This document shows positions 1 to 6,460 of a stretch of DNA of 23,631 nucleotides, piece by piece. Numbering within the stretch: the first letter of the stretch is position 1; each line of letters opens with the position of its first letter. Both the position numbers and the translations under genes were made by a program. This DNA is from Deltaproteobacteria bacterium (GTDB lineage: Bacteria; Desulfobacterota; Desulfobacteria; Desulfobacterales; UBA11574): positions 1 to 23,631 of the forward strand of contig JAFDBA010000019.1 in NCBI GenBank assembly GCA_019313505.1. The letters run 5' to 3'. Under the pieces are notes generated by a model that was not told where the DNA came from, ran no database searches, and saw only the letters and a list, made by a program, of their open reading frames with translations.

Positions 1-8
1 TAGATATA

Positions 9-21
9 ATGGTTGACAGTT
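9..21 (+). repeat. left subterminal inverted repeat of the IS
   Basis: ATGGTTGACAGTT is the exact reverse complement of 1674-1686. The match stops after 13 bp on both sides. A consensus -10 hexamer TATAAT lies immediately outside it at 5-10. Confidence 0.8.
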
Positions 22-58
22 ATATTCAGACCGGGCGGGTATTTATTGCTTGAGACCC

Positions 59-125
59 GCGAAAAGTCATCATGGGCTCCGACGAGCTACTGTGGGGCCC
101 ATTCTCGCCCATGATGATTTTTCGC
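59..125 (+). other. long hairpin in the IS left end
   Basis: Positions 59-77 pair with 107-125 over 19 bp with one G-U/mismatch step, enclosing a 29-nt loop. The left arm can also pair through its TGGGC (73-77) with GCCCA at 97-101, so two mutually exclusive folds exist. A smaller stem, 35-40 with 55-60, overlaps its foot. The hairpin lies upstream of the transposase promoter and may limit read-through from outside or form part of the recombination end. Its function is inferred only. Confidence 0.6.
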
Positions 126-153
126 TAGCTGCCCTGCCAAATTGAAAAAAAGC

Positions 154-182
154 CTGCCATCCTTGGATACGTGGGTTATAAT
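154..182 (+). promoter_or_regulatory. probable internal transposase promoter
   Basis: A -35-like CTGCCA (154-159) is followed after 17 nt by a perfect TATAAT (177-182). The -10 lies inside a 7-bp inverted repeat, TGGGTTA (172-178) with TAACCCA (199-205). A strong ribosome binding site AAGGAGG (222-228) precedes the ATG at 235. Confidence 0.45.
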
Positions 183-234
183 GATAAGGTAATAAACCTA
201 ACCCATCACAGAGCCATAAACAAGGAGGCAGACC

Positions 235-1350
235 ATGAAACAGTATAGCACATTTATTGGTATGGATGTTCATAAAAATTCAATAGAGATCGCAATCGCT
301 CAACGGGGCCGCAATGGTGAAGTCCGCCATTATGGAAAAATAGACGGCACCCTTGAGGCGCTGGACAAGGTTGTTCGAAAACTGGTTTCCAAGGGCGGTC
401 CGCTGCATTTTGTCTACGAAGCCGGTCCCTGTGGGTACGAAATCTATCGTCATCTTACTGCTAAAGGATACGACTGTTCGGTAGTTGCTCCCTCACGGAT
501 TCCTAAAAAAAGTGGCGACCGAATCAAAAACGATCACCGGGACGCTTGTATGCTCGCCCGTTTGGATCGTGCCGGTGAACTGACCCCGGTCTACGTGCCT
601 TTTGCTGAAGATGAGGCCATGAGAGACCTGACCCGTGCAAGGGAAGATGCCAAAATAGACGAAAAAAGATCCAAGCAACGGCTACTGTCCTTTTTGCTTC
701 GAAGCGGATTACGCTATACAGGCAAAAAGAACTGGAGCAAAGCCCACATGCGCTGGCTGTCGGATATCAAAATGCCCCACCCAAGTCAGCAAATTGTACT
801 GCAGGAATATATCGATACCATCACCGAACGCAGCCTTCGTGTACAGAGGTTGACCGATCAGATTCGGCAGCTGTTGCCCCAATGGCGAATGTTTCCGGTC
901 GTTAAAGCACTTCAAGCCCTTCGAGGTGTTGCGTTGATTGTGTCCGCCACAACCATTGCCGAGATCGGTGACCTGAAGCGTTTTGAAAACCCTACCGAGC
1001 TGATGAGCTACCTGGGGTTGGTGCCATCGGAGCATTCCACCGGCGAAAAGATCCGGCGGGGTTCGATCACAAAGTCCGGCAACGGCCATGTACGTCGCGT
1101 TCTGGTCGAAGCCGCCTGGGCTTACCGGCTTCCTGCCAGGGTCAGCCGTGTTCTTTTAAAGCGACAGGAAGGGCTGTCCAAAGAAGTTTGTGAAATTTCA
1201 TGGAAAGCCCAAGTCCGGTTGTGCGCACGCTACAGGAGACTGTGGGCCAAAGGAAAACCCAAGCAGGTTATTGTAACGGCTATCGCCAGAGAGCTTTGCG
1301 CTTTCATGTGGGCCATTGCCAATGAAATCCAGATCTCGGCCGCTACCTGA
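235..1350 (+). CDS. IS110/IS1111-family transposase (DEDD recombinase)
   Basis: A 371-residue transposase that moves the surrounding element by RNA-guided recombination. The N-terminal RuvC-like DEDD domain shows D11 in GMDVHK, E62 in YEAGPCGY and the acidic pair D100/D103 in KNDHRDACMLAR. A central helical region follows (about 130-215). The C-terminal Transposase_20 domain (about 223-305) carries LRGV, YLGLVPSEHSTG and ITKSGNGHVRR. Its conserved serines (S268, S277, S281) include the likely nucleophile, but which one cannot be decided by eye. The start is secure: AAGGAGG sits 6 nt before the ATG. Length and motifs are full, so the protein looks intact. The SEHSTGE and GNGHVRR wording is typical of the IS1111 branch. 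Confidence 0.93.
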   Translation: MKQYSTFIGMDVHKNSIEIAIAQRGRNGEVRHYGKIDGTLEALDKVVRKLVSKGGPLHFVYEAGPCGYEIYRHLTAKGYDCSVVAPSRIPKKSGDRIKNDHRDACMLARLDRAGELTPVYVPFAEDEAMRDLTRAREDAKIDEKRSKQRLLSFLLRSGLRYTGKKNWSKAHMRWLSDIKMPHPSQQIVLQEYIDTITERSLRVQRLTDQIRQLLPQWRMFPVVKALQALRGVALIVSATTIAEIGDLKRFENPTELMSYLGLVPSEHSTGEKIRRGSITKSGNGHVRRVLVEAAWAYRLPARVSRVLLKRQEGLSKEVCEISWKAQVRLCARYRRLWAKGKPKQVIVTAIARELCAFMWAIANEIQISAAT

Positions 1351-1418
1351 AAATAGACCATACTGTCAAAGAGCAACAAAAACCAAACGGAGGAAATCTT
1401 ATAACCAATAAATCAACC

Positions 1419-1614
1419 TTCCAAGGCATCCAAAGGGGCGCAACCACGGTCAGGAGAACCCTCGAAGGCACTATTGGATAAGGCTTTGAGCCGAACTCAC
1501 GAAATTAGATAGAGGCAGCTCCACGACGAAACATAGTCATGCGGTAACCAACCCGCGAATATCAGTGTGATCAACCGTCGTAACATAGGTTCCGCCTCTT
1601 TGAGTGCCTTGGAA
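1419..1614 (+). ncRNA. candidate IS-encoded guide RNA (bridge/seek RNA)
   Basis: The non-coding stretch after the transposase folds into ordered stems. A 10-bp closing helix pairs TTCCAAGGCA (1419-1428) with TGCCTTGGAA (1605-1614). Within it lie a 5-bp helix (1428-1432 with 1475-1479, sharing base 1428 with the closing helix), a small hairpin GGCT-ttg-AGCC (1482-1492), and a nested arm: 1511-1516 with 1594-1599, ACGACG (1523-1528) with CGTCGT (1576-1581), and GCGG (1541-1544) with CCGC (1553-1556). IS1111-group elements are known to encode their guide RNA downstream of the transposase. Assigning this RNA to that class is inference from position and fold. Exact ends and guide loops are not determined. 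Confidence 0.6.
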
Positions 1615-1673
1615 TCAATCCACGACAGGGACCGCTGGAAAACAGTTGGACAGGATGCTTTTTTCCTCTTGAC

Positions 1674-1686
1674 AACTGTCAACCAT
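1674..1686 (+). repeat. right subterminal inverted repeat of the IS
   Basis: AACTGTCAACCAT is the exact reverse complement of 9-21. A consensus -35 hexamer TTGACA (1669-1674) overlaps its inner edge and reads outward. Confidence 0.8.
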
Positions 1687-1690
1687 ATCA

Positions 1691-1719
1691 GTGCCTGAAC
1701 GAAAACCCCGTTCAGGCAC
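1691..1719. repeat. perfect 11-bp palindrome abutting the IS right end
   Basis: GTGCCTGAACG (1691-1701) pairs with CGTTCAGGCAC (1709-1719) around a 7-nt loop. There is no T-tract, so it is unlikely to be a terminator. It starts within a few bases of the predicted IS right end. IS1111 relatives often insert at palindromic (REP-like or attC-like) sites, so this may be part of the target. That link is inferred. Confidence 0.6.
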
Positions 1720-1747
1720 GATTGTTGATTTGCGATTGATGATTGAT

Positions 1748-2015
1748 GATTTAAAAACCAAAATAAATTCATAGAGTTGGTAGCGACACGATTAGAGCTG
1801 AATTCTCCTTAATGGGGTTTTCGGTCAAGCATTATATAGGGGTGAAATCTGGTTAGCCGGTTAGTCCGTTGTCCGGTATTAAATTACGGGCCAACGGGCA
1901 CAACCTTTTTTAACTTTAGTTCACTTCAAACTCTTGCAGCAATTCTCCTGCAGAGCCGGAGAACTCTGACCTGGCCCAAGGGACCAGATTTTTAAAAACA
2001 AAATAAATTATGGAG
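1748..2015. repeat. gene-free stretch bounded by an imperfect direct repeat
   Basis: A 29-bp A-rich sequence at 1748-1776 recurs imperfectly at 1987-2015 (shared core AAAATAAATT), the second copy carrying the ispF ribosome binding site. Between them there is no convincing ORF. The interval holds a TTAACTTTAGTTCACTTC word near 1910 that is nearly repeated at 19426, a small hairpin 1943-1948/1958-1963, and a weak terminator-like stem CTGG (1971-1974) with CCAG (1984-1987) followed by T5. Short GATTGAT tandem units lie at 1737-1750. The stretch looks like accumulated repeat debris upstream of ispF. Confidence 0.45.
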
Positions 2016-2021
2016 ATTACA

Positions 2022-2510
2022 ATGCGTATCGGCATAGGATATGATGTTCATCGGCTTATTGAAGGGCGGAAACTTGTTCTGGGAGGGGTTGTCATTCCTT
2101 TTGAAAAGGGGCTGTTAGGACATTCAGACGCCGATGTGCTTGTTCATGCGGTGTGTGATGCCCTGTTGGGAGCTGCAGGTCTGGGTGATATCGGCATGCA
2201 TTTTCCGGATACCGATCCGGAGTATAAAGACATTTCCAGCATAAAAATTCTTGACAAAACTTATGAACTGGTCAACAGCAAGAACTTTAAAATAGCGAAT
2301 ATAGATTCGACCATCTTTGCCGATGCTCCAAAACTTTTGTCCTACAAAGAAGCAATGGAAAAAAACATTGCCCGATCAATTGAAATCGAACCGGAGTGTG
2401 TTAATGTTAAAGCTACAACATTCGAAGGTCTGGGAATGATCGGAAAAGGGGAGGGGATCGGAGCCATGTGCATTGTTCTCATTCAGTCAAGGAAAAAAAC
2501 TAATACCTAA
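2022..2510 (+). CDS. ispF: 2-C-methyl-D-erythritol 2,4-cyclodiphosphate synthase
   Basis: Catalyses cyclisation of CDP-ME 2-phosphate to ME-cPP with release of CMP in the non-mevalonate isoprenoid pathway (cytosolic homotrimer). The 162-residue product begins MRIGIGYDVHR. The zinc ligands D8, H10 and H42 (in GHSDADVLVHAVCDALLGA) and the FPDTDPEYK segment are present, and the C-terminal VKATTFEGLGMIGKGEGIGA is typical. An upstream in-frame ATG at 2010 would add MEIT. The ATG at 2022 is preferred because GGAG at 2012-2015 gives it a well-placed ribosome binding site and the family starts at MRIG. The usual partner ispD is not in the window. The adjacent cysS is a common neighbour of ispF. Confidence 0.95.
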   Translation: MRIGIGYDVHRLIEGRKLVLGGVVIPFEKGLLGHSDADVLVHAVCDALLGAAGLGDIGMHFPDTDPEYKDISSIKILDKTYELVNSKNFKIANIDSTIFADAPKLLSYKEAMEKNIARSIEIEPECVNVKATTFEGLGMIGKGEGIGAMCIVLIQSRKKTNT

Positions 2511-2544
2511 AATCTGCAAATTTCTTTTAAAACCAGATTAATCT

Positions 2545-2707
2545 TGACGGCTTCGTGAAAAGTCACGAATTCAACTATAGATGGCTAAGTAAAAAGGTTC
2601 ATATACAAGGCGTAGTATTTTTTCAGGAACGAGGCCATACAAGTAGTATGCCGAGTGTCTGAAAAAATACTACAACGCAGTAGATGGGACTTTTTACGAC
2701 GCCATCA
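2545..2707. repeat. family A hairpin repeat (MITE-like), copy 1
   Basis: A 163-bp element with 20-bp terminal inverted repeats: TGACGGCTTCGTGAAAAGTC (2545-2564) matches the reverse complement of 2688-2707 at 17 of 20 positions. Internally GTAGTATTTTTTCAGG is almost perfectly complementary to TCTGAAAAAATACTAC (about 2656-2671), and GGCCATAC/GTATGCC sits in the loop, so the whole unit can fold into a long stem. It fills most of the ispF-cysS gap and encodes nothing. The ends recur at 9342-9516 and 21324-21343. Confidence 0.7.
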
Positions 2708-2730
2708 ATCTTTAAACCAGGGAAGGGATT

Positions 2731-4164
2731 ATGGCACTTCGTGTTTTCAATACATTGGGCAGGAAAAAGGAACTGTTTGAACCTTTAGAACCAGGCAGGG
2801 TCCGTATTTATGTTTGCGGTCCTACAGTCTATGACGCCTGTCATATCGGGCACGCAAGATCCGTGGTGGTGTTTGATGTTATTGCACGGTATTTCAAAGC
2901 AAAAGGGTTTGATGTAACATATGTCAGAAATTTTACCGATATTGATGATAAAATCATTAATAAGGCCAATGAGTTAGGTATCGATTCCAAAGCGGTTGCT
3001 GAAAAATATATCAAGGAATTCTATGAAGACATGGATGCACTGAACGTTGAAAGAGCGACCATCGAACCAAAAGCCACCGAACACATTAACCAGATCATAC
3101 AGTTTGTTGAAAAGCTGATACAAAAAGGTTTTGCCTACCGGATAAATGGTGATGTTTATTATTCCGTTGAAAAATTCAAAGAATATGGAAAACTTTCCGG
3201 TCGAAGGCTTGAAGATATGGAGGCTGGAGCAAGAGTCGATATTGATGAAAGGAAACAAAACCCTTTTGATTTTGTTTTATGGAAATCCGCAAAACCCGGA
3301 GAGCCTGCCTGGGAAAGCCCATGGGGCATGGGAAGGCCCGGTTGGCATATAGAATGCTCAGCTATGAGCAATGAATATCTGGGTGAAACCTTCGATATCC
3401 ACGGCGGAGGAAGGGACCTTTGTTTTCCGCATCATGAAAACGAGATCGCTCAGTCAGAAAGCGTTTCCGGAAAACTGTTCGTAAAATACTGGGTTCACAA
3501 CGGTTTTGTAAATATCAACCAGGAAAAGATGTCAAAATCACTGGGAAATTTCCTAATGATAAAGGATGTGTTAAAAACCTATCATCCTGAAGTTGTTCGT
3601 CTATTTCTTCTTTCCAACCATTATCGCAGCCCTATTGATTTTACAGACAAGGCCTTGGATGAAGCAAAAATAGGGCTTGACAAGATTTATGCGCTTCTTG
3701 AACGTATTGAGAAAAAGATGGGCTTGAAGCCGGATCAAAACACAGAGTCCGGAGATTGCTGGCAGCGGTTTTGTGAGGCAATGGATGATGATTTTAATTC
3801 CGCCCGGGGCATCGGCATTCTTTTTGACACGGTTCGAAGTATAAATCGTTTTCTGGATCAGAATAAATTATCAGGAGAAACCAAAAAAAACATCCAATCC
3901 AATCATTCCGACATTCTGAGAATAGGCAACGTATTAGGGTTGCTTATGGAACAACCCAAAGTCTATTTCGAAAAAAAACAGACTCAGGTTCTTGAACAAA
4001 AATCAATTAATCCTGACGTTATAGATAAAATGGTTAAAGAAAGGGATGAGGCCAGAAAGGCAAAGAACTGGGAAAAGGCAGATCAGATCAGAAATCAGCT
4101 TGCCGACATGAACATTGTATTAAAAGATCGAGGGGAAGGGACAGTCTGGAAGATTAATGATTAA
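2731..4164 (+). CDS. cysS: cysteinyl-tRNA synthetase
   Basis: Class I aminoacyl-tRNA synthetase of 477 residues that charges tRNA-Cys with cysteine. It shows the HIGH motif (H38-H41 in CHIGHARS), KMSKS at 266-270, and the zinc ligands C29, C209 (WHIECSAMS), H234 and E238 (FPHHENEIAQ). The DALR-type helical domain follows (about 300-400), ending with the C-terminal KNWEKADQIRNQL anticodon-binding segment. Length is normal for the family and the gene is intact. A purine-rich GGGAAGGG precedes the ATG at 2731. It follows ispF after a 220-nt gap largely occupied by a hairpin repeat, which may separate or modulate their transcription. Confidence 0.97.
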   Translation: MALRVFNTLGRKKELFEPLEPGRVRIYVCGPTVYDACHIGHARSVVVFDVIARYFKAKGFDVTYVRNFTDIDDKIINKANELGIDSKAVAEKYIKEFYEDMDALNVERATIEPKATEHINQIIQFVEKLIQKGFAYRINGDVYYSVEKFKEYGKLSGRRLEDMEAGARVDIDERKQNPFDFVLWKSAKPGEPAWESPWGMGRPGWHIECSAMSNEYLGETFDIHGGGRDLCFPHHENEIAQSESVSGKLFVKYWVHNGFVNINQEKMSKSLGNFLMIKDVLKTYHPEVVRLFLLSNHYRSPIDFTDKALDEAKIGLDKIYALLERIEKKMGLKPDQNTESGDCWQRFCEAMDDDFNSARGIGILFDTVRSINRFLDQNKLSGETKKNIQSNHSDILRIGNVLGLLMEQPKVYFEKKQTQVLEQKSINPDVIDKMVKERDEARKAKNWEKADQIRNQLADMNIVLKDRGEGTVWKIND

Positions 4165-4308
4165 TAAAAAGCCTTGTGTTCCTAAATTGCTTTTATGTTA
4201 TTATTTTTAAATTCGTGTATATTCGTGTTCATCCGTGGTTTTATTTAACCGCAAATTGGCATATTAAAGAGATGCCTTGTAAACTAATATATACCACATC
4301 TAAATTCT

Positions 4309-6303
4309 ATGCCTTCCTTTAAGTTAGTTTCGGATTTTACACCCAAAGGTGATCAGTCTAAAGCAATCCAAGCCTTGAGCAAATGGATTTTGGCCGGGAA
4401 AAAGCACAATGTTCTCCTGGGGGTCACGGGATCCGGCAAAACCTTTACCATGGCACACGTAATTGCAAAGGTCGAGAAACCGACCCTTGTAATCGCCCCG
4501 AACAAAACCCTTGCCGCCCAGCTTTATAACGAGTTCAGAATGCTGTTTCCGGAAAATGCTGTTGAATATTTCGTTAGCTATTACGACTACTACCAGCCTG
4601 AAGCATATATTCCTTCAAGTGACACCTATATTCAGAAAGATTCCTCAATCAACGAGATGATCGACAAGCTTCGCCATTCTGCAACGCGATCTGTATTGTC
4701 CCGAAGGGATGTGATCATTGTGGCCAGCGTATCGTGTATATTCGGACTCGGGGCTCCTGAAGATTATCTGGACATGCGTGTTGACATTGAAAAAGACATG
4801 GAACTGGTTCGTGACAGACTCATTTCAGATCTGGTTGCCATCCATTACGAACGGAATGATATCGATTTTCACAGAGGAGTCTTCCGGGTAAGGGGCGACA
4901 GGGTTGAAATCTTTCCGTCCTATGAAGAAGACAGGGCGCTCCGTATCGATTTTTTCGGGGATGAGATAGAAAGTATTGCAGAGATTGACCCGCTAAGAGG
5001 CATTGTTAAAAAACGCTTGAAACGCACCAGCATTTATCCTGCCAGTCATTATGTTACTGATAAAAGTGTTCTACAAAGAGCCGTAAAGACAATTATCACC
5101 GAATTAAAGGAAAGAATCGATTATTTCAGGGCTGAAAACAAGCTGATTGAAGCACAGCGCATTCAAGAACGGACAGATTTTGACTTGGAGATGATGCAGG
5201 AACTTGGATACTGCAATGGAATAGAAAATTATTCACGCCACTTAACACAGAGGACACCCGGTGAACCACCACCAACACTTCTCGATTATTTTCCGGACGA
5301 TATTTTAGTATTTACTGATGAAAGTCATATCGCCATCCCCCAACTTCGAGCAATGTACAAAGGGGACAGATCCCGCAAGGAGACCCTTGTTGAATATGGA
5401 TTCAGGTTGCCGTCTGCTATGGATAACAGACCTTTGGCGTTCCATGAGTTTGAATCAAAAACACCACAGGTGGTATACGTGTCAGCAACTCCTGCCGACT
5501 ACGAAATTGAAAAGGCAAAAAACGAACTTGTAGAGCAGATCGTAAGGCCGACCGGCCTTATTGACCCTGAAATAGATGTCAGGAAAGCTGAAAACCAGGT
5601 TGATGATCTTTTTGAGGAAATTCTGATACGCCGGGAAAGGGATGAAAGGGTCCTGGTAACCACACTTACAAAGCGTATGGCTGAAGATCTTACAGAATAT
5701 TATTCCGATTTAGGGGTAAGGGTGCGGTATCTTCATGCTGATATCGGCACCCTGGAACGGATGGATATTATTTACGATCTCAGAAAGGGAGAATTCGACG
5801 TCCTCATCGGTATTAATCTTCTTCGAGAAGGGCTTGATATTCCGGAGGTCTCACTTGTGGCCATACTCGATGCGGACAAGGAGGGTTTCCTCCGCTCTAA
5901 AAGATCACTTGTACAGACCTGCGGCCGTGCTTCCAGAAATGTTCGTGGCCAGGTCATAATGTATGCCGACCTTGTTACATGGTCAATGAAGCAGGCCATC
6001 GACGAAACAGACCGACGAAGGATAATCCAAACAACTTACAATAAAAAGCATTCAATTACACCGGAAAGCATAGAAAAAGATATCACATCAATATTTGGCG
6101 AGATGTATAAGCATAAAGATGAACCGAAAGACATGGTGTCGGAAGCCTTGGCCCAATACGATTCTTTAGAAAATTTAGATGACATCATTAAAAATTTGGA
6201 AGAACAGATGGGACTGGCGGCAAAAGAGCTTGCCTTTGAAAGGGCTTCAGAACTGCGAGATCAGATTAAAGCGTTAAAAAAGATGATTGTGTTTGAGCTG
6301 TAA
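4309..6303 (+). CDS. uvrB: UvrABC excinuclease subunit B
   Basis: The damage-verifying helicase-like subunit of nucleotide excision repair, loaded by UvrA and handing damage to UvrC. It is 664 residues, normal length. Visible motifs: FKLVSDFTPKGDQ at the N-terminus, Walker A GVTGSGKT (38-45), the damage-probing beta-hairpin YYDYYQPEAYIP (about 91-102), DESH in the Walker B region, the SATP motif, and motif VI QTCGRASRNVRG. The C-terminal UVR domain (LEEQMGLAAKELAFERASELRDQI) binds UvrC. The start MPSFKLVSDF fits the family, although no clear Shine-Dalgarno precedes 4309. The stop codon at 6301-6303 directly abuts a dispersed repeat. uvrC follows, which supports a repair pair. Confidence 0.97.
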   Translation: MPSFKLVSDFTPKGDQSKAIQALSKWILAGKKHNVLLGVTGSGKTFTMAHVIAKVEKPTLVIAPNKTLAAQLYNEFRMLFPENAVEYFVSYYDYYQPEAYIPSSDTYIQKDSSINEMIDKLRHSATRSVLSRRDVIIVASVSCIFGLGAPEDYLDMRVDIEKDMELVRDRLISDLVAIHYERNDIDFHRGVFRVRGDRVEIFPSYEEDRALRIDFFGDEIESIAEIDPLRGIVKKRLKRTSIYPASHYVTDKSVLQRAVKTIITELKERIDYFRAENKLIEAQRIQERTDFDLEMMQELGYCNGIENYSRHLTQRTPGEPPPTLLDYFPDDILVFTDESHIAIPQLRAMYKGDRSRKETLVEYGFRLPSAMDNRPLAFHEFESKTPQVVYVSATPADYEIEKAKNELVEQIVRPTGLIDPEIDVRKAENQVDDLFEEILIRRERDERVLVTTLTKRMAEDLTEYYSDLGVRVRYLHADIGTLERMDIIYDLRKGEFDVLIGINLLREGLDIPEVSLVAILDADKEGFLRSKRSLVQTCGRASRNVRGQVIMYADLVTWSMKQAIDETDRRRIIQTTYNKKHSITPESIEKDITSIFGEMYKHKDEPKDMVSEALAQYDSLENLDDIIKNLEEQMGLAAKELAFERASELRDQIKALKKMIVFEL

Positions 6304-6407
6304 CCTAACCCGGACTAGATAGAACCAAAAAATATTTGCCACCAAGACACAAAGACACGAAGGATTTTATTTTACTATTCGTTCTTAGTTCTTGGTGCCT
6401 TGGTGGC
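6304..6407. repeat. family B hairpin repeat, copy 1
   Basis: CCTAACCCGGAC (6304-6315) begins right after the uvrB stop codon. GAACCAAAAAA and a hairpin of CACCAAG/CACGAAGG words follow. GCCACCAAGACAC (6338-6350) pairs with 6395-6407 with one mismatch. The same words in the same order recur at 23467-23601. The repeat supplies the uvrB-uvrC spacer. Confidence 0.5.
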
Positions 6408-6460
6408 GAAAAGAAAAAAGTTTAGCCATAAAACGAACAAAATTTACAACTAAGAAACTA

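Larger units (their letters stand above)
1..1690 (+). mobile_element. IS1111-like (IS110 family) insertion sequence
   Basis: The element holds one transposase gene flanked by a 5' non-coding stretch of about 230 nt and a 3' non-coding stretch of about 340 nt. A perfect 13-bp inverted repeat (9-21 against 1674-1686) lies just inside the ends, and subterminal repeats of this kind are a hallmark of the IS1111 subgroup. The outer boundaries are not fixed by the sequence. IS1111 relatives carry a few bases outside each repeat, so the ends should lie near 1-3 and 1687-1690, and the left end could reach slightly beyond the window. IS110-family elements normally make no target duplication and none was found. 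The element sits upstream of ispF. Confidence 0.85.

Noticed and set aside
709..1089. 126-residue minus-strand ORF inside the transposase gene
   Set aside because: It is a shadow of the transposase frame with no ribosome binding site or recognisable motif.
4196..4262. TTCGTGTATATTCGTGTTCATCCGTGG words between cysS and uvrB
   Set aside because: Reminiscent of family B words, but no paired arm or shared order of motifs was found, so it was not listed as a copy.
6392..6460. N-terminal extension of uvrC from TTG at 6392
   Set aside because: These 23 codons lie in a dispersed hairpin repeat and have no family similarity; ATG 6461 gives a normal UvrC N-terminus.
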